The notes under the pieces are model-generated. The model did no database searches and was not told the DNA's origin. It saw only the letters and a list, made by a program, of their open reading frames with translations. From Methylobacterium sp. Leaf91 (GTDB lineage Bacteria > Pseudomonadota > Alphaproteobacteria > Rhizobiales > Beijerinckiaceae), in assembly GCF_001422815.1 (NCBI RefSeq), contig NZ_LMMP01000034.1:9442-73441 (forward strand): a DNA stretch of 64,000 nucleotides. Direction: 5' to 3'. Below are positions 56,770 through 64,000 of this stretch, piece by piece. The position numbers were made by a program, and so were the translations under genes. Position 1 is the stretch's first letter; each line of letters starts with the position of its first letter.

Positions 56770-58053
56770 TCACCAATACAATTGAAACCGGCCGATGAAC
56801 GTATCCGCGTCGATCGTTCGTCCGTTCTGAAGCGCGGAGGGAGACGTATGGGACCGGACGTAATCGGCCATGATGCGGATGTTGGTATCGGGATACCAGG
56901 ATAGGCCCACCGTGCCGTCCCGCTCGATGCCGCCGCGCACGCCGCCATCGTCGAGATCGATGGCCGAGAACCGCAGGCCGAGTTCGAAGACGCCGAAACC
57001 GCCACGGGTGATGCGCTGCGCTTCTGCGACTTTGACGCCGCCGAAGACCGCATAGCCGGTGCCATTGAAGTCGGGCGCCATGCGATAGGCCCGATTGTCG
57101 CCGTTGAGCACCCAGCTCGCCTGGACGTATCCCCCCTGGAAGCTCAGCGGTGATCCGCCATCGAACCGGCCGATCTCGGTTCGCGTGTATTCCGCGCTCA
57201 CCAGCAGCGGACCGGAGCGATAGGCCAGTTCCGCACCGAGGCGGGCGATGCTCGCCGCATCGCGAATATCGCCGGTATCGACGAACCTTCTCGCGTAGAG
57301 GAACGCTTCGGATCGGCTCGAGAGCGAGAGGGGGCTCTCGTCGCGCGGCAGGCTGCGGTAGCTCCCGGCGAGGCCGAGATGGAGCGTCCGTTTCTCATCG
57401 TTGATCGGCGCGTAGGTCACCCGGCTCGTCGAGGCCAAGCCCTCGCTGCCGATACCGGTATTGGCGTTGCCGCCGAAGATTCCGGTGACGACGCTCCAAT
57501 CCTTGCCATGCCTCCCCACGGCGAAGCCGAAGTTCCGCGCCGGAACGAAGGCGTCGGACAGGGCCCGTTCGGTGAACAGGATGTTGTTGTTGGAGGCGAG
57601 TTGGTCGAGGCCGAACGGCTCCTTCTCGTTGCCGATGCTGAAGAGCATGTCCGGCACACCGCGATAGACCAGGACCGCATCGTTGATCGGCGTCACCGGA
57701 TCGGCGAAATCGTATTGAAATCCGAGGCCGACATCCTTGCCGAGGCTCAGGGTGGTCTCGATCCACGAGCGGCGCACGGCGATATTGTCGCTGAACGGGT
57801 CGCCGAAGCCCGATTGGCGGATGCCGGCCGCACCGAAATCGAGGTGGAGCCGGCCGCCGATGCGCAATGTCGCGGCATCGTCGGGAAAGGTCAGGGTGAT
57901 GCCCTTGTCGTCGATGGTGAGCCGCTCGCCATAGGGGCCGGGCACGCCCTTCGCCTCGATGGCCGGGCCCCTCGGAGCCTCCTCGGCCCGAAGCCCACCC
58001 GGCAGGGATAGAAGTGCGGCCAGCGCGGCAAGGCAGGCGATGCGGATTTTCAA
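56770..58053 (-). CDS. OprP/OprO-type outer-membrane porin
   Basis: A 427-residue beta-barrel protein with signal peptide KIRIACLAALAALLSLPGGLRA. The mature start GITLTFPDDAATLRIGGRLHLDFGAAGIRQSG and repeated strands (WIETTLSLGKDVGLGFQYDF, FSIGNEKEPFGLDQLASNNNILFTERAL) match phosphate-selective porin O/P. It ends in FIGRFQLYW, with the C-terminal aromatic residue used by BAM. The start is taken as TTG 58053, right before the signal peptide. The open frame to 58518 is rejected. It lies between the ligase-like gene and the DUF quartet. Confidence 0.82.
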   Translation of the reverse strand: MKIRIACLAALAALLSLPGGLRAEEAPRGPAIEAKGVPGPYGERLTIDDKGITLTFPDDAATLRIGGRLHLDFGAAGIRQSGFGDPFSDNIAVRRSWIETTLSLGKDVGLGFQYDFADPVTPINDAVLVYRGVPDMLFSIGNEKEPFGLDQLASNNNILFTERALSDAFVPARNFGFAVGRHGKDWSVVTGIFGGNANTGIGSEGLASTSRVTYAPINDEKRTLHLGLAGSYRSLPRDESPLSLSSRSEAFLYARRFVDTGDIRDAASIARLGAELAYRSGPLLVSAEYTRTEIGRFDGGSPLSFQGGYVQASWVLNGDNRAYRMAPDFNGTGYAVFGGVKVAEAQRITRGGFGVFELGLRFSAIDLDDGGVRGGIERDGTVGLSWYPDTNIRIMADYVRSHTSPSALQNGRTIDADTFIGRFQLYW

Positions 58054-58130
58054 CGATGTCTTCTCTCTGGGGAACGCCCTCACCGCGGGCGATCTCGACG
58101 GACATTCCCACAATCCGGGCATCGCCACAT

Positions 58131-58859
58131 TCACAGATGAGGCTCGCCCGTCTGCGGATCGCCCCAGCGCATCGCGGCCAGGGCTTCGACGAGATCGCGG
58201 CGATCGCCGTCGCCGCCGATCAGGTCGCCGCCAGCATCGATCCGCGCCGCCGGGCCACCCTCGGCGAGCCGCCGGAGATAGCGTCGTTCGATTCCCGCGA
58301 AACCGTCTTCCTCCCAGATGGCGAAGGTCTTCATGAGATGACGGGCGAAGCTCTCCACGAGGATTCCGTGGCCATCCTCGAAACTGAAACCCTCGTTCTC
58401 GAGGGAGGTCGAATCCGGCGTCAGGCCCGGATCGCCGGCCCGTGCCTTCGAGGCGATGATCGTGGCGGAGAAGACGAGCCAGTCCGGCACGTCGCCCTCG
58501 CCACAAGTTGCGGGCCATCCGAGACGCCCGCCGCCGAGGCGCGCGCCGTCGAAGCGGAGCGTATCGGGCCAGCCGAACGTCACCGGGACCTCGGGCGGAC
58601 CATGCGCACCGATGGCCTCGGCAAGCGCCACCATGCCGGCGAAGACGGCGCGGCGCGCCGTGGCGAGAGGCTCGTCCGGCTCGAGGATCACCGCAAAGTC
58701 GAGCAGTTCCGCGTTCTTTCGCCAGACGAGACGCCCGGTCCGGCCGCCGGATGCGGCCGCGTCGCGGGCTTCGTCGAACGCGCTCGCCAGCCCGGCTGAG
58801 ATTGCGAGAGAAAAGACGGGCGGCAGGATCAGGTCCGGGTCGTCGGAGCTCGGCGCCAT
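58131..58859 (-). CDS. biotin/lipoate A/B ligase-like protein (DUF4444)
   Basis: A 242-residue protein whose core (LVWRKNAELLDFAVILEPDEPLATARRAVFAGMVALAEAIGAHGPPEVPVTFGWPDTLRFDGARLGGGRL) resembles the biotin/lipoate protein ligase fold. The C-terminal 80 residues fit DUF4444. The canonical GRGRxGRxW motif is not obvious, so ligase activity is doubtful. ATG 58859 is chosen, although its ribosome site is weak. It is divergent from the polyferredoxin gene (128-bp gap) and followed by the porin. The family recurs at fdh loci. Confidence 0.7.
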   Translation of the reverse strand: MAPSSDDPDLILPPVFSLAISAGLASAFDEARDAAASGGRTGRLVWRKNAELLDFAVILEPDEPLATARRAVFAGMVALAEAIGAHGPPEVPVTFGWPDTLRFDGARLGGGRLGWPATCGEGDVPDWLVFSATIIASKARAGDPGLTPDSTSLENEGFSFEDGHGILVESFARHLMKTFAIWEEDGFAGIERRYLRRLAEGGPAARIDAGGDLIGGDGDRRDLVEALAAMRWGDPQTGEPHL

Positions 58860-58987
58860 GCGTTTCGGTTCTACCTGCGCCCGTATGTCGGGTCCTAGTT
58901 TCGAGCCGTTATAGTATACGATGCACCAACCTAAGCGCGAGTGGGCTGGTACCCTCGCCGCTGTGACCAAACGTTCGGGGTAAATCA

Positions 58988-61030
58988 TTGTCCGACCGGA
59001 TCGTGTTCGCGTGCTCCTGCGATGAGACCGTCGCCCTCGACAGGCCGGCGATCGGCAAGGCGTGCGGTGGCCGCCTGGAGACCGCCGATCAACTGTGCGG
59101 GCGCGAGATCGCCCGGTTCGAGGATGCGCTGGCACAGGGCGCGCCAATCACCGTCTCGTGCACGCTGCAAGCCCCCCTCTTCACCGACATTGCCGCAGGG
59201 GCCGGGGCGGAAGCCCGCGTGACCTATGCCAATATCCGCGAGAACGCGGGCTGGTCGAGGGATGCCGATGCGGCCGGACCGAAGATCGCGGCCCTGCTGG
59301 CCGCCGCGGCCGAGACGACGCCCGCGCCGGGCACCGTCGCGATGGTGAGCCAGGGCGTCGCCCTCATCTACGGACGCGACGAAGTCGCCATCGAGGCCGG
59401 GCGGCGGCTCGCCGACCATCTCGACGTGACGGTTCTGCTGAGCCGCCCGCGCGATGTACCGGTGCCGCGCCGGCACGAGTTTCCCGTGCTTCAGGGCAGT
59501 GTCGTTTCGGCGAGCGGGCATCTCGGGGCGTTCTCCCTGCGCATCGACGATTACGCGGTGCCGAGCCCCTCATCCCGTCAATCCCTGTCCTTCGGCCCGT
59601 CGCGCAACGGCGCCACCTCCACCTGCGACGTGGTGCTCGACCTGACGGGGGGCACGCCCCTCTTTCCCGCGCATGACCTGCGCAGCGGCTATGTCCGGGC
59701 GGATCCCGGTGACCCGGCCGCCGTGGAGCGGGCGATCTTCACGATCTCCCACCTCGTCGGCGAGTTCGAGAAGGCGCGCTTCATCGATTTCCAGGCCGAT
59801 CTCTGCGCGCATTCGCGCTCGCGCATCACCGGCTGCACGCGCTGCCTCGAAGTCTGCCCGACCGGCGCCATCGCGCCCGCAGGCGATCACGTCGCCATCG
59901 ATCCCTATATCTGCGCCGGCTGCGGCACTTGCGCCTCCGTGTGCCCCACCGGTGCGGCGGCCTACGCCCTGCCCGCCGCCGACGGGCTGATGCGCCGCCT
60001 GAGGACCCTGATGCGTGCCTATCACGAGGCCGGGGGACGGAACGGCGTGGTGCTGTTCCACGACGCTGAGCACGGCGAGCCCTTGATCGAGGCGCTGGCC
60101 CGCTACGGCGACGGCCTGCCGGCCAACGTGCTTCCTGTCGCCGTCAACGAGGTCACGCAACTCGGCCCGGAGGCCGCCGCGGCGCTCCTGGCCTACGGCG
60201 CCGTGGGCATCCGCCTCCTCGTCCGCAACCGTCCCAAGCACGACATCGCGGACCTGCGCCGGATAGCTCACCTTGCCGATACCCTCGCTGGGGCGCTGGG
60301 CTACGGTTCGGCCGATGGGACGCCCGTCGTCTCGCTCATCGAGACCGACGATCCAGACATGCTGGGCTCCGCGCTGACGACCGGAAATCTCGGCACACCC
60401 GCGCCGGTACCCGCGGCCTTCATGCCGGTCGGCCCCAAGCGCAACGTCCTGCAATTCGCCTTCCGCGAGATGCATGTCGCCGCCCCGGCCCCTGTCGCCG
60501 TCGTCCCCTTGGAAGCCGGTTCGCCGTTCGGCGGTCTCGACTTCCGCACTGAGGATTGCACCTTGTGCCTCGCCTGTGTCGGCACCTGCCCGACCCATGC
60601 CCTCAGTGACAGCCAGGACCGGCCGCTGCTGGCATTCGAGGAAAGTCTCTGCGTGCAATGCGGGCTCTGCGCCGCCACCTGCCCGGAAGATGTCATCTCT
60701 TTGAAGCCACAGGTGGATTTCGCCGCCTGGAGCCAGCCGCGCCGTATCGTCAAGGAGGAAGAGCCGTTCGATTGTGTCTCCTGCGGCAAGCCCTTCGGCA
60801 CACGCAGCAGCATCGAGCGGGTCATCGAGAAGCTTCAGGGCCGCCACTGGATGTTCAGAGGCAGTGCCGGCGAGGCCAGGATCCGTACCCTGATGATGTG
60901 CGACACCTGCCGCGTCGAGGTCGTCGTGAACGAGGCTTTCGACCCGCATACGGTGCCGGAGCGGTCGAAGCCGAGAACCTCCGAGGATTACTTCCGGGCG
61001 CGGGAAACGAGCGGAAGCGGCGGCGCCTGA
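58988..61030 (+). CDS. polyferredoxin-type 4Fe-4S protein of the formate dehydrogenase locus
   Basis: A 680-residue soluble protein. The N-terminal 260 residues are unrecognised but contain paired cysteines (FACSCDETVALD). Four [4Fe-4S] motifs follow: C283/C286/C290 with C273 nearby (CTRCLEVCP), C309-C319 (CAGCGTCASVCP), C524-C534 (CTLCLACVGTCP) and C555-C565 (CVQCGLCAATCP). The last 90 residues hold two CxxC pairs 39 residues apart (C596/C599, C638/C641), a possible zinc or rubredoxin-like knuckle. It starts at TTG 58988 after GGGG. Its partners are unknown; it may link electron flow or assembly to the dehydrogenase. Confidence 0.82.
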   Translation: MSDRIVFACSCDETVALDRPAIGKACGGRLETADQLCGREIARFEDALAQGAPITVSCTLQAPLFTDIAAGAGAEARVTYANIRENAGWSRDADAAGPKIAALLAAAAETTPAPGTVAMVSQGVALIYGRDEVAIEAGRRLADHLDVTVLLSRPRDVPVPRRHEFPVLQGSVVSASGHLGAFSLRIDDYAVPSPSSRQSLSFGPSRNGATSTCDVVLDLTGGTPLFPAHDLRSGYVRADPGDPAAVERAIFTISHLVGEFEKARFIDFQADLCAHSRSRITGCTRCLEVCPTGAIAPAGDHVAIDPYICAGCGTCASVCPTGAAAYALPAADGLMRRLRTLMRAYHEAGGRNGVVLFHDAEHGEPLIEALARYGDGLPANVLPVAVNEVTQLGPEAAAALLAYGAVGIRLLVRNRPKHDIADLRRIAHLADTLAGALGYGSADGTPVVSLIETDDPDMLGSALTTGNLGTPAPVPAAFMPVGPKRNVLQFAFREMHVAAPAPVAVVPLEAGSPFGGLDFRTEDCTLCLACVGTCPTHALSDSQDRPLLAFEESLCVQCGLCAATCPEDVISLKPQVDFAAWSQPRRIVKEEEPFDCVSCGKPFGTRSSIERVIEKLQGRHWMFRGSAGEARIRTLMMCDTCRVEVVVNEAFDPHTVPERSKPRTSEDYFRARETSGSGGA

Positions 61031-61091
61031 GAAACAGTTTGGCCGGATTTCCCAGCGGGTGCTCCTGCCAAAATAGTCTTCCCAACAGACG

Positions 61092-61201
61092 ACCTCATCC
61101 TGAGGTGCCCGCGTCAGCGGGCCTCGAAGGAGCCCACCAGTTCGCTCAGTGGGTTCTGGAGCGCTCCTTCGAGGCCGCTACGCGGCACCTCAGGAAGAGG
61201 T
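61092..61201. repeat. long inverted repeat, REP-like intergenic element
   Basis: The segment CCTCATCCTGAGGTGCC at 61093-61109 pairs with GGCACCTCAGGAAGAGG at 61184-61200. Inside, GGCCTCGAAGGAGC (61120-61133) pairs with GCTCCTTCGAGGCC (61162-61175). Short spacers (CGCGTCAGC and GCTACGC) lie between the arms. It is a GC-rich cruciform of about 110 bp in a gene-free gap. The CTCATCCTGAGG and TCGAAGGAGC words are familiar from dispersed palindromic repeats of alphaproteobacterial genomes. Confidence 0.75.
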
Positions 61202-61317
61202 AAGCCTTGGAGAAACAACTCAAAAAGTGTCTTACAAATAGCCCGCTGCACCGTCTTGCTCCGGGCAAGAACCGACCGAGACGGGAAGATTCATGATGCG
61301 TCTCACTCCCGTTTTGA

Positions 61318-62658
61318 TCACGGCGTCTTCGTCGCCCTTTCGAGGAAACGCACCAGGGCCTCGCGGTCGTCCGGGTTGTTGATCGTCTGCTCGGGCATCT
61401 TGGTGCCGGGCGTGTAGCGGGATGGGCCGATCTCGAACAGTTTCGAGATAGTCCGCGCATCCCAGACGATGTCGAGGCCCTTCAGGGCCTGCGAGAACGT
61501 ATAGCCATCGGCGGTGGCGACACGCCGACCGAACACGCCGCTCAAGGTAGGGCCGGCTCGCGTGCCGTCCTCCGGCGTCAGGGTATGGCAGGCGACGCAG
61601 GCGCGAAATACCTCGGCCCCGTGATCGCCCTTGAAGGCCGCCAGCGAATCCACCGGCCGCGGCATCGACAGCGAGCCGATGGGCTCGCCCGTCCCGGCAT
61701 TCCATCGACGGACCAGCCTGTCCCCGCCCCCGGTCAGCAATTCGGTTCCGTCCGGCCGGAAGGCGAGCGACCAGACCGGCAGTCCCGGCCCTACGAGGCT
61801 GAACGCCACCTTGGCCGCACCACGGTCGATCATGGCCACGGTGCCGGCCACCGTGGCAGCGGCGACCCACCGCCCGTCTGGAGACAAAGCGAGACCGATG
61901 ACAGGGTTGGTGGCGAGGTCGACCGACGCGCGGATGGTGCCGTCGGCGGACAGGAAGCGGACCACGCTATCCGCACCGGCGGCGGCGATCTCGCCCTCCC
62001 CGGCCACGGCCACGCTGTTCACCGGCGATGGGAGTTGAACGATGCGCGGTGGCTCGTCGGTCTCGGCGAGGGGCCAGACTCGAAGTGTGGCGTCATAGCC
62101 CCCGGTGACCAATCTGCCATCGGGTAGGAAGGCGACGGCGTTGACGTTGCCCGCATGTCCCCGCAGCACCCGCACCGGCCCGCCGGCGAGGGACCGGATA
62201 TGCGCGGTTCCATCCCAGGAAGCGGAGGCGAGGCTCGACCCGTCCGGCGAGACGGCGAGGGCCGCGATGGGTCCGGCATGGTCGGAAAAGATCTCGACGG
62301 GCTCGGGACGTCCGGCCTGCCAGAGGGCGATGCGCCCGTCCTCGCTGGCCGTGACGAAGCGGCCGCCATCGAGGGCAGCGACGGCATTCACCGCACCGTC
62401 GTGGAAACGAAGGACCGAGAGGGCGGTCCCCTGGTCGATCGCCCACAGAATGCCGGAATGGTCGAACCCGCCGGAAATCGCGATGCGTCCGTCCGGGGCA
62501 ATCGCCAGCGCCCGCACCGGACCACCATGACCGCGAAGCTGCGCTGAGCCCGGAAGCGGTGCGGAGAGGACGAGGAGCATCGCGCAGATCGGCCAGACGC
62601 GACGGAGCGTCTGTCGAGAGAACCGAGGTCGAACCGACAACCCTGATATCCGCGCCAC
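61318..62658 (-). CDS. WD40 propeller fused to a C-type cytochrome
   Basis: A 446-residue exported protein. After a signal peptide (ICAMLLVLSAPLPGSAQ) come about seven WD40-like blades, residues 41-330 (LRGHGGPVRALAIAPDGRIAISGGFDHSGILW, VLRGHAGNVNAVAFLPDGRLVTGGYDATLRVW). A C-terminal class I cytochrome c domain has the haem site CVACH (354-358) and axial Met421 in GTKMPEQ. A periplasmic electron carrier that docks through its propeller is one possibility. It lies between the polyferredoxin and the molybdopterin genes, so a link to formate oxidation is inferred. The fusion looks intact. Confidence 0.85.
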   Translation of the reverse strand: MARISGLSVRPRFSRQTLRRVWPICAMLLVLSAPLPGSAQLRGHGGPVRALAIAPDGRIAISGGFDHSGILWAIDQGTALSVLRFHDGAVNAVAALDGGRFVTASEDGRIALWQAGRPEPVEIFSDHAGPIAALAVSPDGSSLASASWDGTAHIRSLAGGPVRVLRGHAGNVNAVAFLPDGRLVTGGYDATLRVWPLAETDEPPRIVQLPSPVNSVAVAGEGEIAAAGADSVVRFLSADGTIRASVDLATNPVIGLALSPDGRWVAAATVAGTVAMIDRGAAKVAFSLVGPGLPVWSLAFRPDGTELLTGGGDRLVRRWNAGTGEPIGSLSMPRPVDSLAAFKGDHGAEVFRACVACHTLTPEDGTRAGPTLSGVFGRRVATADGYTFSQALKGLDIVWDARTISKLFEIGPSRYTPGTKMPEQTINNPDDREALVRFLERATKTP

Positions 62659-62777
62659 GCCGTCGCTCTCTTACGGGATCGAGGACGTTGAGAATTAGAC
62701 GCGGCGACGCAACCTGTCTTCCCTTCCGGCTACCACTCGGCTGATGCGCCGCAGGCGGGGTTGCTCACCCGCTCGCA

Positions 62778-63884
62778 ATGCCGCATCCGTCACGGCGCAT
62801 GTCGATCCGGTCCGCGACTTCGGCCTTGATGCCCCTCGACGACGCCTTGGCGCAACTTCTGGTCGCCGAGCCGGTAAGCGCCATTGCCGTGCCGGTGGGC
62901 GATGCGATCGGCTCCGTTCTCGCGGCGGATGTCGTCGCCCCCGCCGACTTACCCACGCATCCGCGCGCGCTGCGGGACGGCTGGGCCGTGGCCGGCAGCA
63001 CTGTGACGGGTGCCTCGGCCTATGCGCCGGTGACGCCGCTCTCGCCTCCGCCCTGGCTCGACGCGGGCGATGCGATGCCGCCTGGCACCGATACGATTCT
63101 GCCTCCTGACGCGATCGACACCGACGGGGACATCGTGGCGGATGCGGCACCGGGCGCAGGCGTGGTCGGCACCGGCCAGGAGATCGCTCGGGGAGACGTT
63201 CTGGCGCGATTCGGGGAACGGCTGACGCCGCTCGGTGCTCTCGCTCTCAGTGCCAGCGGGATCGACACAGTCGCGGTCCGCGTACCGCATGTTCACATCC
63301 TCGACATCGGGGGCCATTCCGCATCCACCATCGCGGCTTTCGCGAAGAAGGCGGGCGTTCGGGTGACGTCGAGCCGATGCTCGCGCGAAAGAGAGTCCAT
63401 CGCCGATGCGCTGCTCATCCCGGGGGCGGACGCGGTGTTCGTCGTCGGCGGCACCGGTTTCGGCCGCAATGACCACAGCGCCGAGGCCCTGGCACGGCGA
63501 GGCCGGCTCGGCGCGCATGGCATCGCGCTTCGTCCGGGAGACAGCGCCGGTTTCGGCTCGATCGGGTCTGTCCCGGTCCTGCTCCTGCCGGGCAGGCCTG
63601 ACGCTGCCCTCGCGACATTCCTTGCCCTTGGGCGTCCCCTACTGGCGAGGCTCTCCGGAGCGAGCCTCCCCGGCAGGGCCAAGGGGCGTCTCGCCCGCAA
63701 GATGTCCTCGACCATTGGAATGAGCGACGTCGTCTTTATCGGCCTGAAGAACGAGCGGGTAGAGCCTCTCGGCGGAGCGGATCTGCCGCTGCGACGGTTG
63801 ATCCACGCCTGGGGCGCGGTTCTGGTGCCGCCGGAGCGGGAAGGCTATCCCGAGGGCGAGTGGATCGAGGTTATGCCCCTGTGA
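62778..63884 (+). CDS. MoeA-like molybdopterin protein, divergent
   Basis: A 368-residue protein with the MoeA layout: MPLDDALAQLLVAEPVSAIAVPVGDAIGSVLAADVVAPADLPTHPRALRDGWAVAG, then DVLARFGERLTPLGALALSASGIDTVAV. The domain-III motif is AVFVVGGTGFGRNDHS and the loop is LLPGRPDAALATFLALGRP. MoeA inserts molybdate into adenylylated molybdopterin. The sequence is shorter than E. coli MoeA (411) and lacks the full C-terminal domain IV. Start candidates are ATG 62778 and ATG 62799. It overlaps the next gene by 4 bp (GTGA, 63881-63884). Confidence 0.8.
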   Translation: MPHPSRRMSIRSATSALMPLDDALAQLLVAEPVSAIAVPVGDAIGSVLAADVVAPADLPTHPRALRDGWAVAGSTVTGASAYAPVTPLSPPPWLDAGDAMPPGTDTILPPDAIDTDGDIVADAAPGAGVVGTGQEIARGDVLARFGERLTPLGALALSASGIDTVAVRVPHVHILDIGGHSASTIAAFAKKAGVRVTSSRCSRERESIADALLIPGADAVFVVGGTGFGRNDHSAEALARRGRLGAHGIALRPGDSAGFGSIGSVPVLLLPGRPDAALATFLALGRPLLARLSGASLPGRAKGRLARKMSSTIGMSDVVFIGLKNERVEPLGGADLPLRRLIHAWGAVLVPPEREGYPEGEWIEVMPL

Positions 63885-64000
63885 AGCGTCTCGACGCATC
63901 GGAGTCGAACGAGGATTTCCTGGCGAGGCTGTCGCGCGCGGCCCGTCAGGAGCAGTTCCTCCATGTGGTCAGCCGAGACGAGGCCGCATCGCGGTTTCGC
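63881..64000 (+). CDS. second MoeA-like molybdopterin protein, N-terminal part; runs off the window
   Basis: A GTG at 63881 overlaps the TGA of the preceding gene and opens 40 codons without a stop. The product has FLARLSRAARQEQFLHVVSRDEAASRFR, similar to the start of molybdopterin biosynthesis proteins, where QFL.VV.RDEA..RF precedes the MoeA-like fold. Translational coupling to the first MoeA-like gene suggests the two work together, possibly as subunits. The call rests on 40 residues and context. Confidence 0.6.
   Translation, partial: MKRLDASESNEDFLARLSRAARQEQFLHVVSRDEAASRFR

Noticed and set aside
59570..60949. 459-residue minus-strand frame opposite the polyferredoxin
   Set aside because: Shadow of a gene whose cysteine motifs are unmistakable on the plus strand.

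Overview
The window is 64 kb of high-GC DNA from a Rhizobiales-type alphaproteobacterium, most likely a member of the Methylobacteriaceae (Methylobacterium/Methylorubrum). Signs of this are a complete oxalate-degradation set, a 721-residue methylmalonyl-CoA mutase large subunit, a membrane-bound three-subunit formate dehydrogenase with its accessory cluster, ergothioneine genes, a phasin, and an alphaproteobacterial SOS box (GAAC direct repeats at 11-bp period). The genus is inferred from gene content; no rRNA is present.

Region 1 (1-9.0 kb) is an oxalate island: a partial oxalate/formate antiporter (oxlT), a CBS-domain protein, a small dimeric alpha/beta-barrel protein, a large unrecognised P-loop protein, a tiny membrane peptide, then frc and oxc (one minus-strand unit) and a GntR/FCD regulator. 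Four copies of an inverted repeat close to TGGYAT-N5-AYACCA lie upstream of oxlT, the CBS gene and gntR (shared with oxc). They look like the operator of the local regulator.

Region 2 (9.3-44.3 kb) is mostly core genome: lexA with a tandem SOS box, comEC, gltX, gltA, rpsD, murI, egtB-egtD, clpS-clpA, a phasin gene with a PhaR-like operator, a D,D-carboxypeptidase with a SPOR domain, a membrane DnaJ-like protein, an HtrA protease, several small hypotheticals, a DUF817 membrane protein, the methylmalonyl-CoA mutase, a mannose-1-phosphate guanylyltransferase, comM/yifB, a secreted PepSY-like protein, the 4.5S SRP RNA, dnaX, ybaB, pckA, recR, and def-fmt-truA.

Region 3 (44.3-45.7 kb) is an abrupt AT-rich patch between truA and dapE. 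It carries one membrane-protein reading frame broken by a single in-frame TGA; both halves are otherwise open in the same frame.

Region 4 (45.7-64 kb) holds dapE and a MoeB/ThiF-type adenylyltransferase, then a formate dehydrogenase locus. On the minus strand are torD, a Tat-signal small protein and fdhA-fdhB-fdhC. Upstream of them is a translationally coupled quartet (DUF6505, DUF6352, DUF3305, DUF3306), then an OprP-type porin and a biotin/lipoate ligase-like protein. On the plus strand is a polyferredoxin with four Fe-S motifs. A WD40-cytochrome c fusion and two MoeA-like molybdopterin genes follow. The locus appears to package a periplasmic, molybdenum-dependent formate dehydrogenase with its chaperone, cofactor supply and electron-transfer accessories. 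In the alpha subunit the metal ligand is cysteine, not selenocysteine. An 18-bp perfect palindrome just downstream of a plausible promoter precedes torD.

No tRNA, rRNA, CRISPR array or transposase was seen.
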